Shown here: piece by piece, positions 33,237 through 35,538 of the stretch
Numbering within the stretch: position 1 is the stretch's first letter
Layout: every line of letters begins with the position of its first letter
Assembly: GCA_011319805.1 (NCBI GenBank)
Contig: SJRY01000176.1
Coordinates: 1 to 35,538 of the forward strand
DNA length: 35,538 nucleotides
DNA from: Macrocybe gigantea
Lineage: Eukaryota > Basidiomycota > Agaricomycetes > Agaricales > Callistosporiaceae
Direction: 5' to 3'
Translations under genes and position numbers: made by a program
The notes under the pieces: model-generated
Seen by the model: the letters and a program-made list of their open reading frames with translations, nothing else
Database searches by the model: none
What the model was told of the DNA's origin: nothing

Positions 33237-34377
33237 ATGGCGAAAGTAAGCAACAGCGACTGGGACGAATACTATCGGTGGAGGGAGCGAAAAGGATTAC
33301 CAAAGACAACCGGACTGACCGCTGCAGAGTGGGCCGATTTTGAACAAGCTTGTAGGATCGCAGGAGTCGACCTAGACTACTGGAAAGAACAGAGAGAGGA
33401 GCAAAGACAGAAACAGCTCCAAGAACAGCAAGCCCAAGTACAAGCACAGCAGACCCAAGAACAACAGATCCAGGAACAGGAAGACCAAGACCAAGAGAAC
33501 GACGAAGAAAACCCCCAAAGGATGACGACAGAATACAAGGGAATCATCGCCGACCCGAAATCCTTTACAGGAGATCGAACATCCTTCGATATTTGGTGGA
33601 GAAAGATGAAACTCTACATAACCGCACATGGGGACCTTACGGATACACAGAAGATTGGAGCAGTCCTGTCTAGAATGGCCGACGGACCCGGAGCCCACTG
33701 GGCATCAAAGAAGATCGACACCACCACCAACCAAAGCACATGGGCCGACTTCATAACCGAGATAGAGACACGATTCAGCAACGTCATGTCGCCATCACAA
33801 GCAGGAAGCAAACTATTCAACATTAGACAGGGAAACCGACCCATCGACGAATTTCTGGATGAATTCGTAGACCTCGCAGGGAAAGCAGGAATGACAGGAA
33901 CAGCCCTCGTTTTCTACTCGAGAAGAGCTTAAACCGAAGGACAGCAGAAGCCGTACACTCAATCTCCACACTTCCAACAGATGGAGATGAATATATCAAG
34001 ACAGTTCGAGCAATTGGACGAAACATCGATGAACACAGAAATGTGATGAGAGGAGAATTCACAAGCAATCAGCGCAAGGCCGGAAATCCAAGCCGAGGAG
34101 CAGGACAGGCCATGGAAGTCGACAAAGTACGAAGCAACAACTGCTTCAACTGCAATAAACCAGGACACATTTCACGAAACTGCCCGGAACCACGAAAAGG
34201 AGCAGCAAATGTCACATGTTTCAACTGTGGCTTAAAGGGACATATGCACGAAACTGCAAGAAGAAGAAGAAAGGAAAATCCCGGGTCAGAGAAGTGAAAG
34301 AAGAAGAAGGAGAGGACGAAGAAGACAAGGATGAAGAAAGCTCTGACAAAGAGGGTTTTGCCGAAGGGTCCGACTAG
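33237..34377 (+). pseudogene. gag: gypsy copy 2 gag, start intact, two apparent frame breaks
   Basis: Starts MAKVSNSDWDEYYRWRERKG, then a Gln-rich stretch, capsid region (TEYKGIIADPKSFTGDR, GPGAHWASKK, FNIRQGNRPIDEFLDEF) and nucleocapsid with CFNCNKPGHISRNC and a second CCHC start CFNCGLKGH. A missing C near 33906 (copy 1 has one more) moves the frame; a missing base near 34242 breaks the second knuckle. The acidic tail ends GFAEGSD at TAG 34375-34377. Read with copy 1, every broken spot is intact in the other copy. Confidence 0.9.
34353..34359 (+). promoter_or_regulatory. Candidate -1 frameshift heptamer GGGTTTT, gypsy copy 2
   Basis: Zero-frame reading GAG GGT TTT, seven codons before the gag stop; the -1 frame continues as CRRVRLGGAKSRPIQLKQ toward protease. 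Same position and sequence as in copy 1. Confidence 0.5.
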
Positions 34378-35538
34378 GAGGTGCTAAATCGCGACCCATA
34401 CAACTGAAACAGACTCGCTTCGATACTGGATGTAGACCATCCCATACTCTGAAATACACCATTCCTGCCAAGCGATCTGAAGCATCAAGAAAAACCATCC
34501 AAGGGACAAACCACCAAAGAGGAAAGAGCTCGCAGTACCAGCGAGGATACGAACCCGAAAAGGAATCACAACGATAACACCAGAAGTTGATAGCGGAGCG
34601 GATAGGACCTGCATCAACACCGCGATAGTAGCAAAAACAGGACTGAAGACACGACGAATCAAGAAAATTCCCATCATAAACGCAGACGGATCACCCAATC
34701 GTCAGAAAACAGCAGACCGAGTAGCGGAGGTCCACATCGACATTAAAGGACACAAGGAGCATATGGAAGCCATCGTACTCGATATCGGAAAAACCGACAT
34801 GCTACTAGGACATGACTGGCTTGTCTACCACAACCCAACAATCAGATGGAGGACAGGAGAAATTGTCTTCGACAGATGCCCAAAACATGCAAAATAAACC
34901 ACCAGACGATTAAGATACAGAAGGTGGCTGAACCAGCGAAAACCACAGCCAGCGACAAGACAGGAACCCAGATACCCCCATATCTGATCAGATTCAAACA
35001 CCTCTTCAAGGAGAAGAACTTTGATCGCTTACCAGACCACAAAGAATGGGACCATGAAATAAACTTAACGAAGGATGCACCCAAAACGATACCGAGCAAG
35101 GTCTACCCGATGACACAGAAAGAGCTAGAGGAAATAGATGCCTTCGTTGAAGAAGGATTACGAACAGGAAAAATACGCCCATCGAAATCACCTTACGCAG
35201 CACCCTGCTTCTTTCGAACAAGAAGGATGGAAGCAAGCGACTCATCCAAGACTACCGGGAAATAAACAAATATACGGTCAAGGACAAGTTTCCACTACCA
35301 CGCATCAGCGAGCTCCTCGACGTACTACAAGGAGCAAAGTACTTTAGCAAGATCGATATATCTGGGGGTACAATAACGTGCGCATTCGGAAGGGGACGAA
35401 TGGAAGGCAGCCTTCCTAACAGCAAGAGGACTCTTCAACCGACAGTCATGTATTTTGGGCAGTGCAACGCACCAGGCACTTTTAGCCGAATGATGGCGAG
35501 CCTCTTCCAAGACCAAATACGAAAGAAGAGCATGCATA
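34360..35538 (+). pseudogene. pol: gypsy copy 2 pol, protease and start of RT, partial
   Basis: The -1 frame after gag leads to the aspartic protease DSGAD (34589-34600), preceded by ELAVPARIRTRKGITTITP, which is in correct frame here but not in copy 1. A G seems missing near 34505. RT begins with LPDHKEWDHEINLTKDAP and YPMTQKELEEIDAF, breaks near 35220, and the last bases encode MYFGQCNAPGTFSRMMASLF. RNase H, integrase and chromodomain would lie outside the window. Confidence 0.9.

Larger units (their letters stand above)
32237..35538 (+). mobile_element. Ty3/gypsy chromovirus, copy 2, 5' part (runs off the window)
   Basis: Same family as copy 1 in opposite orientation, inserted in the Rep gene of Helitron D. 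The left flank ATAGG (32232-32236) should recur after the unseen 3' LTR. LTR, PBS, leader, gag, protease and the start of RT are present; the window ends just before the YMDD region. Its LTR differs from copy 1 by five transitions. Confidence 0.95.

Overview
The window looks like nuclear DNA of a basidiomycete fungus, probably an agaricomycete. Introns are short (about 50-77 bp), the two host genes are compact eukaryotic housekeeping genes, and most of the rest is nested Helitrons and chromodomain Ty3/gypsy retrotransposons. I cannot name the species.

Host part, 1-8175. A UBR1-type N-recognin E3 ubiquitin ligase lies on the minus strand (start at 5733; the last few codons fall off the left edge). 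About 170 bp away, head to head, is a clean five-exon gene for the TRAPP subunit TRAPPC6/Trs33 (5904-6862, plus strand). The UBR1 exons are intact for the first ~2.2 kb of coding sequence. After that they need roughly nine single-base frame corrections, several next to short homopolymers. From 6863 to 8175 I see no gene, only two strong hairpins and a short possible transposase relic.

Mobile part, 8176-35538. Four Helitrons stand head to tail with no bases between them. A (8176-13901) is near-complete and encodes a Rep/helicase. B (13902-15433) is non-autonomous and filled by a 23-unit, 54-bp minisatellite. C (15434-27689) is a second autonomous copy of A's family, split by a gypsy element. 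D (27690 onward) belongs to a diverged, AT-richer family and is split by a second gypsy element. A, B and C end in a short hairpin and CTTG, and each next element starts at once with TC.

The two gypsy copies belong to one chromovirus family with 320-bp LTRs. Copy 1 (15865-22369, minus strand) has identical LTRs and a 5-bp CTCTC target duplication in Helitron C. Copy 2 (32237 to beyond the window, plus strand) is inserted in Helitron D. The family carries the layout expected for Tf1-like self-priming: 11 nt at the predicted RNA start are complementary to the site just after the 5' LTR. It also has a candidate -1 frameshift heptamer between gag and pol, and an extra 132-codon ORF after the chromodomain whose ATG overlaps a pol-frame stop (ATGA).

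Most element genes carry single-base indels or nonsense changes, so as written none is clearly autonomous. Whether the indels are biological or come from the assembly is the main quality question for this window.
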